This document shows positions 12,635 to 23,180 of a stretch of 64,000 bases of DNA, one piece after another. The stretch lies in contig OX422211.1 in assembly GCA_949130495.1 (NCBI GenBank), forward strand, positions 446,656,219-446,720,218, written 5' to 3'. A program made the position numbers and the translations under genes. The notes below the pieces were generated by a model. It saw only the letters and a program-made list of their open reading frames with translations. It ran no database searches and was not told the origin of the DNA. Each line of letters opens with the position of its first letter. The first letter of the stretch is position 1. This DNA is from Sambucus nigra (Eukaryota; Streptophyta; Magnoliopsida; Dipsacales; Adoxaceae).

Positions 12635-12896
12635 GTATATATATATATCAACCATTATGTATCCCACATAAAGTTTCTGTTTCAATTTTAATGCATAAAA
12701 AGTTTTAAGAGGAAAACAAACTGTAATTGTGAACGTTTTGACAACAAAATTTTAAAAAATGGTCAATCAGATCTCACAAAAAAATATTAAAATAAAATGA
12801 AAAACTGAACTCTACACCATGAACAAATCTTTGAAGTTTCAGATTTTTTCTGGGTGGAGAGAGTGAGATTCAAACTCAGCCCAAAAAATTCTAAAC

Positions 12897-12993
12897 ATGT
12901 GTGTGTGTGTGTGTGTGTGTGTGTTAGAGAGAGAATTAAACTTATCCATGCCCAAATAAGTCTAATCTGAGCTATATGTGCGAGCGGCGCGCG

Positions 12994-13048
<55 letters not shown>
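12897..13048. repeat. Compound microsatellites (GT)n, (CG)n, (GA)n
   Basis: A GT run at 12897-12924, then a pure CG run of about 12 repeats at 12986-13009 that passes directly into about 19 GA repeats. CG dinucleotide runs are rare in plant genomes. Confidence 0.95.
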
Positions 13049-13050
<2 letters not shown>

Positions 13051-13440
13051 AAAACTCAATAAAAACCAAAAAAATCTAAGCTCGGTTGGAATATTTATTC
13101 ATAACCAACTTCTAGCTTTAGGAGTCTAACAGATAAAATTCTTTACATGACTAAATTGAAAAGATAAAAGGAGTCAAAAAAAGCAGTATGTTCCCAAGAA
13201 TAAGGGCATAAAAATAACTAGCTACTGACATAATTTTTTTCCCTTAACAGTAATTAATTTCCAACTTATATATAAGTTCAAGAATATTCTTCCATGGTTG
13301 TTGGACATACATTACATACACAACCTAAACATCAATATATTAACATCCCACTCAAACCATTAAGGAAATACATTGTCTCTCCTCATTTGATTCCATGCAT
13401 AAATACAATTTTATTTTAGACTAAATTGCAAACTACAAAA

Positions 13441-14215
13441 TAACAAATGGGTATTTTTTGTTTGGGTCCAAAGTTTATAATATTTGCACCCTGAAATGCA
13501 AATAATGAAAATTTTAGACACAAAATAGAAATAACCCAATACAAAGATATGAGACAAACAATACAGGATATTTTTCCATGTCATGATCCTAACCATTCAT
13601 TGATTGGAACCCATTTTGGAATTTCACAATTTGAATGGCCAGGATCAACAATAGAGAAAGAGCTAATTATCATTTCTTCCCTATTTTATGTTTTTTTGGG
13701 GGGGTTATTTTAACTTTGACTCCTAACGGAGACCCAAAAAAGTATCAAACTCTAAAAAATCAAAACTAACGGAGACCCAAAAAAATCAGACCCGCTGAAT
13801 TATCGGACCTCAATTGCATACGATTTTTTTGGTATGATTTTTAGGTTTCCCAAAAATTATTCAAAAACATTAGGATGTTACCAAGTATCTCGTCAATAAT
13901 TCTATACCGACTCATAATTTCAACTCATTTTTCGCCCCACAGTCAAATGACGTGATATATATAATATATATCTGTATTGATTTGTATTTGAAATGTTTAA
14001 GTATCACTCCAAACACGAAACACGATACAGACAGACAAAACATAGTTGTATCCGATAAAATGAATCGAAAACATGAGTAGGATAGAATTAGGGATATCTA
14101 ATAAGTCAAGATCACATAAAAACAAATAAGGAAATATTATTTAGAGCCAAAGAGTAAGAACCCATTTTTACCTAGCCTACGAAATTACAATAATACCCCT
14201 AAAGGACCACGAGCA
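13441..14215. other. Intergenic, no gene recognised
   Basis: Contains the possible start of a third duplication unit (13641-13700) and otherwise AT-rich DNA. Its right end is the 3' flank of the glutaredoxin gene. Confidence 0.5.
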
Positions 14216-14593
14216 TCACAAAACCATACCCCCTAGAGCACCAGCCTCGACCAACTTAGGGACAAGGTCACCACTCAAGTGGAGTGCCACGAGGCTCTCT
14301 AAGCCGCCAACACGTGTCCCGCCGACAAAGACCGCCGGCAAACTGGCGCCGTCAAGGGCTGCAATCTCCTGCTCCTCGAGCTCAATAACCGTAGGGTGGA
14401 CCCCAATGGAACCGAGTAGCCTTCTCATGACGTGGCACATGCAACAAGAATTCCGGCTAAAAATGACCAGCGGATTTTCGGATATTAGTCGCCGGATTCT
14501 TGTCTCCGCGGACTCTTCAACGTCGATTTCTAGTGGGGAATTAGTAGCCGGCGATAAGCCTAGCCGGAATCCGGCTTCTTGGAGTCCTTGCAT
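14216..14593 (-). CDS. CC-type (ROXY) glutaredoxin
   Basis: The ORF encodes 125 residues with no intron, the usual size and structure of plant CC-type glutaredoxins. The redox site CCMC is at residues 50-53 after VIFSRNS. LPAVFVGG (85-92) carries the cis-Pro glutathione-binding loop, and GG(T/R)VGGLE follows. Members of this land-plant family sit in cytosol and nucleus and bind TGA-type bZIP factors, acting in flower development, stress and nitrogen signalling. That interaction is usually ascribed to a C-terminal ALWL motif. Here the end reads AGALGGMVL, so the motif is altered. The ATG at 14593-14591 is the first in frame, 65 bases downstream of a TATA box; a GA repeat lies in the presumed leader. 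The reading frame is intact and GC-rich compared with its surroundings, so it is probably functional. Confidence 0.92.
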   Translation of the reverse strand: MQGLQEAGFRLGLSPATNSPLEIDVEESAETRIRRLISENPLVIFSRNSCCMCHVMRRLLGSIGVHPTVIELEEQEIAALDGASLPAVFVGGTRVGGLESLVALHLSGDLVPKLVEAGALGGMVL

Positions 14594-14598
14594 GGAGG

Positions 14599-14623
14599 AA
14601 AGAGAGAGAGAGAGAGAGAGAGA
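14599..14623 (-). repeat. (GA)n run in the glutaredoxin 5' leader
   Basis: About 12 GA repeats directly upstream of the start codon, read as CT on the coding strand. CT-rich leaders are common in plant mRNAs. Confidence 0.8.
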
Positions 14624-14657
14624 AAAGATAGGGATTAATAGGGACGTATTGTGGGGG

Positions 14658-14667
14658 CTTTATAAAG
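14658..14667 (-). promoter_or_regulatory. TATA box of the glutaredoxin gene
   Basis: CTTTATAAAG, 65 bases before the start codon on the minus strand. Transcription would then begin around 14630. Confidence 0.55.
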
Positions 14668-14924
14668 AAGGGGGGAGAGAGAAATTTTTGAGATTCTCTC
14701 TCTTCTTTTATTATTTTATATATTTTTTTTGTCTATTATTATTTTAAGTATTTTTTTTTTGTCCATTATTTAAATGTACTCTCTACATTGATACGTATTC
14801 AGGGTACGTATTTAGAGTAGGTCTCTCAATTGTTCGAGACTGGATCCGGACCCGATTTATTAAATTTGGATCGGAGTACTATTTTATGAAATTCGATTAC
14901 TTGATTACTCGATTATTTAAATTG

Positions 14925-15150
14925 TTTTATATGATGTTTAAACATTTCAATAGACCTACATAAAAAAAATCAACTCAAAATAGCGTTTTTTGCTATTTTA
15001 AAAAAATCGGTCAAACTTTCGCAGCTTTTAAAGCGCTTTAAAAGTTGCAAAAGTTTGACCGATTTTTTTAAAATAGAAAAAAAACTTTTTTTTCCCCTGA
15101 TTTTTTTATATGGCTCCCTCGAAATATTTAAATATCACATAAAAAAACTC
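14925..15150. mobile_element. Foldback element, about 0.22 kb
   Basis: The core is a near-perfect inverted repeat (AAAAATCGGTCAAACTTT, 15002 on, against AAAGTTTGACCGATTTTT to 15067) centred on CTTTTAAAGCGCTTTAAAAG. The match continues outward with gaps through CTATTTTAAA, ATCAACTC and ATGATGTTTAAACATTTC. No ORF. The class is not assigned. Confidence 0.65.
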
Positions 15151-15230
15151 AACCCACAATCATTTATAAAATGGTCCACGCCGGCGGTATGCACCGTTGG
15201 TATGTACCGTTTGGTATGTATAGGAGTTTG

Positions 15231-15231
<1 letters not shown>

Positions 15232-15312
<81 letters not shown>
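15232..15312. repeat. (TA)n microsatellite, about 40 repeats
   Basis: An uninterrupted alternating run. The ORFs across it on both strands encode only Tyr-Ile repeats and are artefacts. Confidence 0.98.
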
Positions 15313-15315
<3 letters not shown>

Positions 15316-15884
15316 CTATACACATCTTTTTTGTTTAAATTTGATTTTTTGTTCATTTTTTTGTTCAAGCTATTCAGATATTTGAGTCGAGTATTCGGGT
15401 CTGGTTTTTAGGTCCTTAACCGGTCCGGGCCTAAACAAATTTTTTAAGACTCGATGGGTAATCAAGTAAGATCCGATCTGCTAAAAAAAAGTTCGGATTG
15501 AATATGGATATAGATAGACCTAATCCAAACCCCACATTTTTACATGTCTTGTTTGGAGTTTATTGTGAAAGGTTCATTTATATTTCCGTATTCAATTGGG
15601 TTTAAAAATTCTAATTGTGTGAGTCTTTTCGTGTCGAATTCTAAATGCCCCATATTCATGTCAATCAGAAAAAAATACAATTTCGCGTTGTACCGCTTTA
15701 GGACAAAACATGACCTAAAAACATGAAATATTACCTTACTTTCTCTATATTTGTTATACCAAATATGTAACTCTATCTATTATTTTTTCTTTTTTTGTCA
15801 CTTTTTTTTAAGAAAATTTTGTTTTCCAAAATCACAAATAATGAACGTAAGGCGCAACTAATATACATAATAAATGGAGGTAAG
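15313..15884. other. Intergenic, no gene recognised
   Basis: AT-rich with short chance ORFs only. It ends at the target duplication ATGAC (15885-15889) of the solo LTR. Confidence 0.5.
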
Positions 15885-15889
15885 ATGAC

Positions 15890-16455
15890 TGTTGACACCA
15901 AAATTAGTATGCTGATGTGGACGAATAATAAGAAGACACGTGTCAATCTACGTGGCACAATAGCAACGAGGAAGATTGTTTCCCCGACCAACATACTCAC
16001 TCCGAGGAACACCAACCCTCTGAGGAACTCTTATCCTCCGAGGAACTCCAATGCTCCGAGGAACTTTTGGACGACGAGCAACTAAGGCGGTTCGAGCTGC
16101 ACCTCGACCACTGCATTAATTGCCAGATAATCAACAGTTCAAATATTCATTGAATGCTTATCATCTCGACACGCACGTTTGAAGAACATTAAATGAATTA
16201 CCCTTTCATATGTGTATCATTTAATGTAACACCCTTTCATGTACAGCCTAAGGGCTATAAATACCTTGTATCACCCTCATTCAAAGGGACCGGAATTTCT
16301 TGATAGCACTTGTAATCGAGAATTCCCAAACACTCAGCAATAACATAACAGTGGACGTAGGCCATTCATATAACGCTGAACCATTTTAAAATCTTTTGTC
16401 TTATTTATTTATCTGTGATTAAATAATTAGAGTAATCTAGTTTTTTACATCAACA
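15890..16455 (+). mobile_element. Solo LTR of the Tat family seen at 31856
   Basis: It starts TGTTGACACC and ends ACATCAACA, with perfect ATGAC duplications at 15885-15889 and 16456-16460. The length, 566 bases, is one less than the 5' LTR of the large Tat element (567), and the two share the start, the ACGTGTCAATCTACGTGGCA block, TATA box (CTATAAATA, 16255-16263), GTGGACGTAGGCC and the end. An 18-bp repeat (TCCGAGGAAC type) occurs four times from 16001. A solo LTR flanked by a target duplication is the known product of recombination between the two LTRs of an inserted element. Confidence 0.95.
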
Positions 16456-16525
16456 ATGACAAATGAATTTTAAATAATTAGATTTATTTGTAAAAGGTGA
16501 AATTTTAGTTTATCTTCTCGCTAGG

Positions 16526-16910
16526 GGTGGCAAAATGTCGCACGACATGATAACACGACACGACTCACACAATTTTTTAGTAGGCTTGGGTAAAGCCTTA
16601 AGGAATACGGGTAATTAACGGGTGCACCCGCTAAAAATGACAATTTAACGAATCGGGTTTGGTTTTATCGATTTAGTATAAATACACGACACGACTCGTT
16701 ATGACACGATTTGAAAATGACCCAAACATGATACAATCCCAATAAAACACGTTACAGTACATACAAAAGGCTTAACGGGTCGAGTTTGAATAAAGATAAT
16801 TTTGACATGAATCCAATTAATCCCTACACGAAACCGATACGTCAAGAACCTTTTTTTTTTTTGCCAAATACATCGAGATCCTTTTTTTTTCTTTTGCCAC
16901 AAGTTCGAAC
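16526..16910. mobile_element. Possible hAT-like non-autonomous element
   Basis: It begins TAGGGGTGGCAAAA, a common start of plant hAT-type MITEs, and has degenerate CGGGT/CACGACACGACTC blocks. A weak inverse match (TTTTGCCAC) occurs at 16892. No 8-bp duplication was found. Confidence 0.3.
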
Positions 16911-18958
16911 CTCCTAGAAGGGGAGGGAGGGAGACTCAAACGCTTGACTTTTGCTAATGAAAGATCCTACGATAATATTCTTTTTTTGGTATCATACTAC
17001 GTGATATTTGAACCATCTTTAAGCGCGCCTCAATTAATTCATGTTTACAGTTCGTAACTTTCACTTACCAAATATTATTTTAACCCTATCGAAAATCGAA
17101 CTGAATACCAAATTCAATTCACTTTCAAGACCATTATACAATAACCATAAGGACAAATCAGAATGGTTTACGACGAGAACCTTTGTACGTTCATTTTTTA
17201 TGCCTCGAGGGGATAAGTCTAATCAAGTAATTTTTCTTTATTTTTTTGTATTTATATATTAAAAGTTAATGTATTTACATGAGTTTTACTTTCACGGACT
17301 TTTTGTGAGGGAAATAGAATCCCACGCGCGTAGGTGTAATTTCTCCTTTTGCACTAGAGGCTAAAGAGAAAAAGTTTCCCATTTTGTCATTTTGTAGCCC
17401 TCATGTCTTACTTTTATTTTTCTAACAAAACATTTTTTAAATTTACTTCCTTTGCAAGTAATTTATATAATTTGAATGAAGATTCCTAGGCCATACCCCC
17501 AAATAAAGGGTAATTTTCAATAAATTCCCTTGAACTATTTTAGATTTATAAATCACCCTTGGCATCTTTAAACTTCTACAAATCTCTCTAAACTTACAAG
17601 TTGTGAACTACTAACTTTTAGTTTCAATTTTCTAGTATTTTAGGGTTGAAGGTAAAAAAATAAAGTATTTTAGGGTTGTAAAATGTGTAAAATATATTCA
17701 ATGTGCAAACAAAATGAAAATATTTTTTCATATATAAATATATGGGCCCTGATAATGTGTCCAACACGCAATAAAAATTTAAAAGTAGTAGGGACGAAAT
17801 TTTAACATATCATTAATAAGGTACAAATACTCACATAAAACTCTTATTCTTACTATTATGATAGTCAAAACGTTATTATTTTTCTAAATATATTCATTTA
17901 TGGTATATGTTAGTGGATTATTCATATTCTTAAAGTTATTGAAGTAGCTAATGTACTTTATACAGTAATATAATTACATACTAGCATATAATTCATGCGA
18001 TGCACGGACGATGTACAATAAATAAATACAATAATAATTATAAAAATTAGTATATATTATAAATTCAATATCTTATCTTAAAGTCATTATAAAAAGGTTA
18101 ATTTTTTAAAAATAAACGTTGTCTGTTATTTTAAATATTTTTATTATATAAAAACTATTTTTTATAAATAGAAACTTTAAAATAATTGTAGGTATTTTTT
18201 TATAAAAAAATTATTCATATTTTTTTTATTTTCAGTTTAAAAAAATTGTATGTCATTCATAGATACAAACTAAACATTTTTTCTACGAATAAAATGTTAA
18301 AAATATTTTTATAACCAAAAATGTTTTAACTTTTTTTTAACTTAAAAACTATTTTTTCCTTAAAAAAATTCAAAAAAACTGTATATATTTTATATAAAAA
18401 AGTAAACAGATTTTTAGTTATTTTTAGTTTAAATTTTTTGTATGTCATTTATAGATAAAAACTATAAGTTATATATATAAATTCAACGTTAAAAATGTTT
18501 TTATAACCAAAAACTTTTTGTATTTACATAAAAAACAAATTTGAAATTTTGAAAACTTCAAAGAGATTGTTGATTTATTGGGTTTTTTGGTTTCAAAGAA
18601 CAGAATGTCTAATTCTTTTGAAGAAGCTGGAATTGAACATTAAAAAATGAGAACCAAATAGAAAAAAAAATCTCATATCACCGCCTAAAAAATCAGTTAT
18701 TCTAAATAACTTATAATGAGATGTACATAAAATGGAGGCTTCTCGTTGATGGTGTTTTAGTGAGATAAAACTGGACTGAATATAAGTTATAATTCTATTT
18801 ATGGAATAGATAACATCGTTTTGAGGAGAAGTTTTTCCAATTACTCCGTATATATAAAAATTACCAATGCAATAAGATGATATAATTATCTCACATGAAA
18901 TTCATATTAATGCATTATAGAAAACTCATTACATATTGAGAGGAAAAATCCACCATTC
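16911..18958. other. Intergenic, probably old transposon debris
   Basis: No gene. A block at 17980-18010 (ACTAGCATATAATTCATGCG then ATGCACGG) is of a type frequent at ends of plant DNA transposons. The following 600 bases are A/T homopolymer-rich. Confidence 0.4.
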
Positions 18959-19363
18959 TTATAGGCAACCGTTTAAGAAGAAATCCACAAATAACATATA
19001 TTTGTCAATCATATCTACTAAGAACTCTTTGAAGTAATCTAAGGGGCACCTAATACCATAACGCATATTTGGAAACACCACAAACACCAAGCTAGCTATC
19101 GTAGCAATAATCGTCGGCAACATAATGAGCAACATCATTTCGATTGACTCCAACAACGGGTAAAAACGCTCCACCATTTTAGAGTCTAAGAATGCCAAAA
19201 CACAACCAGCTTGAAAAAAGCATGAACAAAATTCGATATAGGTTTTGCCTTTTATGCTGGTGGATCTTGACGATGAGTTGCTAGATTTGACCATTTTTTT
19301 GGAGGGTTCGTGTAGGAAAGGGTTGACTAATTGAGTATTGGTTTTGTGTTGTGTAGTGGGCAT
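18959..19363 (-). CDS. Hypothetical small membrane protein
   Basis: I do not recognise this gene. The ATG at 19363-19361 gives 134 residues; the open frame extends upstream only through non-ATG codons. The N-terminal 40 residues are polar with a Ser run (SSNSSSRST). A Cys/Phe-rich part follows (EFCSCFFQAGCVLAFLDS, 44-61), then a strong hydrophobic segment (about 75-97, MMLLIML through SLVFVVF) likely to span a membrane, and an amphipathic, aromatic-rich C-terminus. The composition is less random than in other short ORFs here and the frame is uninterrupted. No TATA box is evident. It could be a real small gene, a leftover exon, or chance. Confidence 0.35.
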   Translation of the reverse strand: MPTTQHKTNTQLVNPFLHEPSKKMVKSSNSSSRSTSIKGKTYIEFCSCFFQAGCVLAFLDSKMVERFYPLLESIEMMLLIMLPTIIATIASLVFVVFPNMRYGIRCPLDYFKEFLVDMIDKYMLFVDFFLNGCL

Positions 19364-19493
19364 TGCAGCTGATTTTTCTCTCAACAAATAAGCAGAGAGG
19401 GGTCCATATCATATCTGTTATGCTGGTGGTGGTGGTGCTGCAGAAGATCTTGCTGCCTCACATTGAAGATTAGTGGAGGTCAATGAACAATTC

Positions 19494-19694
19494 ATGCAAT
19501 TAATTTATAGGGGTGCCAAGAATAGTGAATGGGAGATGAAAGTGCATAGAGAGGGAGGGGATGAAGCACCTTATACTCTTGACTCACTTGAGTCTGCATT
19601 GTATAAGTGCCCATCTAGTTTGGAAATAGTGACAAAATTAAGTTCATTCCCTAGAAATCCAAAAGCCTCAGACACTGCTCTTCACTCCTCTTGA
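19494..19694 (+). CDS. Doubtful small ORF, divergent to the membrane-protein ORF
   Basis: 66 codons from an ATG at 19494. The protein is hydrophilic (EWEMKVHREGGDEAP...) and has no recognised domain. Codon make-up is not obviously random and a GGTGGTGGTGGTGCTGCAG stretch just upstream hints at former coding sequence in another frame. It lies head-to-head with the ORF at 18959-19363, 130 bases away. It may be a broken exon. Confidence 0.2.
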   Translation: MQLIYRGAKNSEWEMKVHREGGDEAPYTLDSLESALYKCPSSLEIVTKLSSFPRNPKASDTALHSS

Positions 19695-19785
19695 TTGATT
19701 GATTAAAGGTATATTCATAATCACCCACACACATTAGGATTTCACTCATTACATATATATTGCATAAATTGATTGTGTGAGAGTT

Positions 19786-21500
19786 GTGTTTGTTTATTCC
19801 CATTTAAAATTGATTTTTATAATTTTTGAGAATTTTTAATGATTTTTAAATGATTTTTTGGAAATTAAAATTTGGATTAAAAAGTTTTTGGGGTCATTCT
19901 GTAATTTCTGGTTTTATGGTTTCAAACCTGAAAGTTGATTTGGGTAGGATCTGAAAGCGCTAAAGACTTGAGGGTGCGTGTGTAATTAGTTTCATAACGC
20001 GCGTCTGAGCCTCAATCTCAGCCCTACATCTGTCACAACCCTACCGGCCTGATTTGTGTTTGTTTACCCTCTCAAAATCATTGTCCTTTATCAACCCTTG
20101 GATTGTTGTTATCAACGCTCGGTATGCGTTTGAGGTCAATCCTTATGAAACCCTTTTAAGCCAATCAGAGACTATTTAATCCACCGCTTTTATTTCACCG
20201 TTGGATCAAAGTCAATTTGGTAAGACTAAATCTCTGCCCTTGATTTTGAACAGCCTTCTCGATTCTTCGCCCCTTAGTATAAAAGGAGGCTTAGCCTTTT
20301 CATCTGAGAACTTTTGCCACTTCGTCTAACCAGAGAGAGAAGAGAGAAACTAGAGAGAGAGAGAAATCCTAGCCCGTTTTCAAACCCTAATATTCTTTAT
20401 CCTAAAACAGTTTATACCAAACACAATTCTTGTGTTTGAGAGTGTTGTTGGTAGGAGTTTGAAGGTCGTTGATAGAGTTTTATCATCTTGAGTTTAAGAT
20501 CTTGCGTCCAACTTAAATATTTAGGTTAGATTTGTATTTCTTGTTCATAGAAATTATAGATCTGGTCATTTTATGTTATATTACACTTAGATCCACATTT
20601 TTAGTTTCTCATCTCGAGAAATCAGTTTGTTGATTTATTTTCTGTAAATGTTTTTCAACTCTAGAATCAACAAAATATTTTATGTTTCTAGTTCTTTTGA
20701 AACAAGACTTTTGACCTAGTTGGAATCGCAATTGGTGGTTTTCAATTTCAAAATCATTTTCAAAACCCTCTGAAATTGGATATGACCTTGGCAGTCTTAC
20801 GAGCAAGGTAACCTTGGATTTCGGGATTGATTAAAAGGTCAAACAAAGTTCTTTTATTTTCTAAGAAGAGAGAAACTGAAAATCACAACATATAGATCTG
20901 ATTTGTAATTTATGAGGACTCTTTGTATAAAATAAGCGTGTGTGTGTGCATACATGTGTTAGAGCACCATCACAAATACTTGACACACTACAACATAGAA
21001 GTGTTGGGTATAAGATCTTAAATCAATAAGAGTCGACGTAAAGACTGGAACAAAGTGGAGAAGTTAGCAAACTAGGAAAGCCGCATCAACAATCAGAACT
21101 GCAGAGAAGTTAGAAGTAAAACTAGTGGGTACATTTCTAAACTTGTATAGGTCTAATTTGTGTGCATGTGTGTTATATAGTTTGTAACTTGAGAATTTTG
21201 TTTTAGTGGATTTTTGGTTTGTGACTTAGAAGTCACCGTGGATGTTTGGGTGAGATTTTACCATGTTAAAAATCTCGTGTACTTAATCTTTCTACATCTC
21301 CTCATCTCATTCTCGTGGTTATGCTGAGTTTAATTATTTTAAATTGATTTACTAAACCTGTTATAAATTCTTAAACAAACCTCATGCATGTTTTATTAAA
21401 CACATCTTGTGATTAAACTGATTTGATTTAAAGAAAAGAGTTTCTTCAAAAAACCGTTCGGAGTTACTTCAATAGTTTAATCTTATATTAAACGCCCTAA
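19786..21500 (+). mobile_element. LTR-like or promoter-plus-leader sequence without ORF
   Basis: A CCGTTGGATC motif lies near 20208, a TATA box (TATAAAAGG) at 20278-20286, and about 40 bases on a GA-rich leader (20331-20364), followed by T-rich sequence and CTTAATCTTTCTACATCTCC near 21280. This layout is usual for long plant LTRs. No ends, primer site or duplication could be fixed, and no ORF follows. Confidence 0.35.
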
Positions 21501-21983
21501 GTAACAGCTTTTTTAGGGGAATGGACAAAGGCTCGAGAAAGTTATTGGAAAATGAATAGGGCCTTTGAATTTCAAAGGTTGATGGACGTTTGGTTTAATA
21601 TGTATGATGAATTTAAAAAGAATGTGTTAAACTCTATCCAATGCTATTAAACCTCTAATACAATAGTATTAGAGGCATAAATAGATATATTTGAAATAGT
21701 CTAATATTACTTCTGCAATAGAATTACCTTTTGGTGTATAAAAATAATTACAAATGAATGTTATATATGGCAAGAGAGAGGTAAAGGATGAGAAGAACTT
21801 GAAAGTGTAGGTGTAATAGTGAATAAGAAATGATAATATTGAATAAATATAACATTTTTATTATTTTAAATTAGAATATGTGGTCCCATTCAATCGTATT
21901 GTACTAATGTTGAATTCTTAGTAGTAAAATATTAAATTAATTAAACAACAATTAAGGAGGATTTATTAATTTCTAATAAAATT

Positions 21984-22147
21984 TAGGAAAATATTTTTCA
22001 GCTAATAAGTCATTTCATTCTTTTACCAGTGATACATATTATTTTGCATCATTTTAATTTAATTGTAGGGAAATATTTTTCAGCTAATAAGCCATTTCAT
22101 TCTTTTACCAGTGATACATATTGTTTTGCATCATTTCAATTTGTCAA
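21984..22147. repeat. Two tandem copies of an 82-bp unit
   Basis: CAGCTAATAAG occurs at 21999 and 22081, followed each time by CATTTCATTCTTTTACCAGT. Confidence 0.9.
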
Positions 22148-22363
22148 TAAAAATTGTCACAAAAAGTTACAATCACTGTCAAATTATATCACAAAAAATG
22201 AAGTTTATACCCAAAGTGATATTATGTTACTTTTTGGTAGCCAAAATGATATGTGACATAACTAATGAGAGTCAATGGCCAACTGAAATTTATTTGTAAT
22301 CGAACATAATTAATTTATTATTATTAAATATATTCAATTTATATATACCCACACACACACTCA

Positions 22364-22541
22364 CAATATTGATCATATGCGGGTCAATTCGCACATTAAT
22401 AGTACAGATTGTACATGTGGCACTTGAGGATGAGCCTTCAAAAGAGAGGGAGAGGGTTGATAATCTATGGGGGTAAAGAAATGAGTATAATTTGGAGGAT
22501 TTGTATTATACATGTGCGGATCAGTCTGCACATGATTATTT
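22364..22541. mobile_element. Hairpin MITE, diverged copy
   Basis: The left arm (TGATCATATGCGGGTCAATT..GCAC) and right arm (TGTGCGGATCAGTCTGCACATGATT) are inverted versions of each other and resemble the arms at 12250-12634, 10 kb away. Confidence 0.6.
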
Positions 22542-22749
22542 TTGCATGCGAACACACAGACATTGAGGTGATAATGAAAAAACCATTAAAAAAGACATAG
22601 AAACAGAATATAATGGCATAAAATACTTGTGTTAGTAATTTTATATACATAATTTTGCATAAAAATATTAGAAATTTTTAGTGAATATTGATTAGATTAA
22701 TATTTTTCTTCAAAAAACAAAGTTATATTTTTTGTTCAAAATGTGTATA

Positions 22750-23180
22750 AGAAGATGGCAAGACAATGTGTGGACATTTTCTAATAATAGTGACTTTATC
22801 ATTATGGGGAATTATCTGAACGGTCCGAATAATATGATCTGAGTGACACTTGTATGCATCGGGTAATGAAGGTTGGCAACTCAAGATAAGAACGAAGGTG
22901 AATCCCATTGGTGGGATTTTGGAGTTGATCACCTCAAATGAACTACGACAACAACTAATAACTCTTAGAGTTCTACACGACATAATTTTCTCGTGACCTC
23001 TATAAATGTAACTCATGCATCTCGAAAAAGGAGCATGTAATTCTTGTTATTGTGAATGTAATAATAAGAAAGAGATAAACACCCGGTAAATGTAGGCTAT
23101 TATCGAACCACGTAAATACTTGTGTTATGTGATCGTGATTGCGCTACTTATACATTTTGTCTGATTTTAATTAATTGGAA
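22750..23180 (+). mobile_element. LTR fragment (leader region)
   Basis: A TATA-like CTCTATAAATG near 22994 is followed by AATGTAGGCTATTATCGAACCACGTA, key part at 23090-23114. This matches the GTGGACGTAGGCC..GAACCAC block of plant LTRs, also found in the Tat LTRs here. Ends are not defined. The minus-strand ORF at 22723-23016 is not supported. Confidence 0.35.

Larger units (their letters stand above)
10501..13440 (+). repeat. Tandem segmental duplication, unit 2
   Basis: See unit 1 for the shared landmarks. This unit lacks the SINE but has gained three hairpin MITEs (11646-12634) and longer microsatellites. A further short match to the unit start occurs at 13641-13700 (GAGAAAGAGCTAATTAT...TTTTTTTGGGGG), suggesting a truncated third copy. 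Confidence 0.55.

Noticed and set aside
12787..13059. Ser-Leu-rich minus-strand ORF
   Set aside because: Translation of GA, CG and GT microsatellites.
14406..14747. Plus-strand ORF of 113 codons
   Set aside because: Antisense shadow of the glutaredoxin gene.
15055..15411. ORFs over the TA run on both strands
   Set aside because: Tyr-Ile repeats from (TA)n; no protein family.
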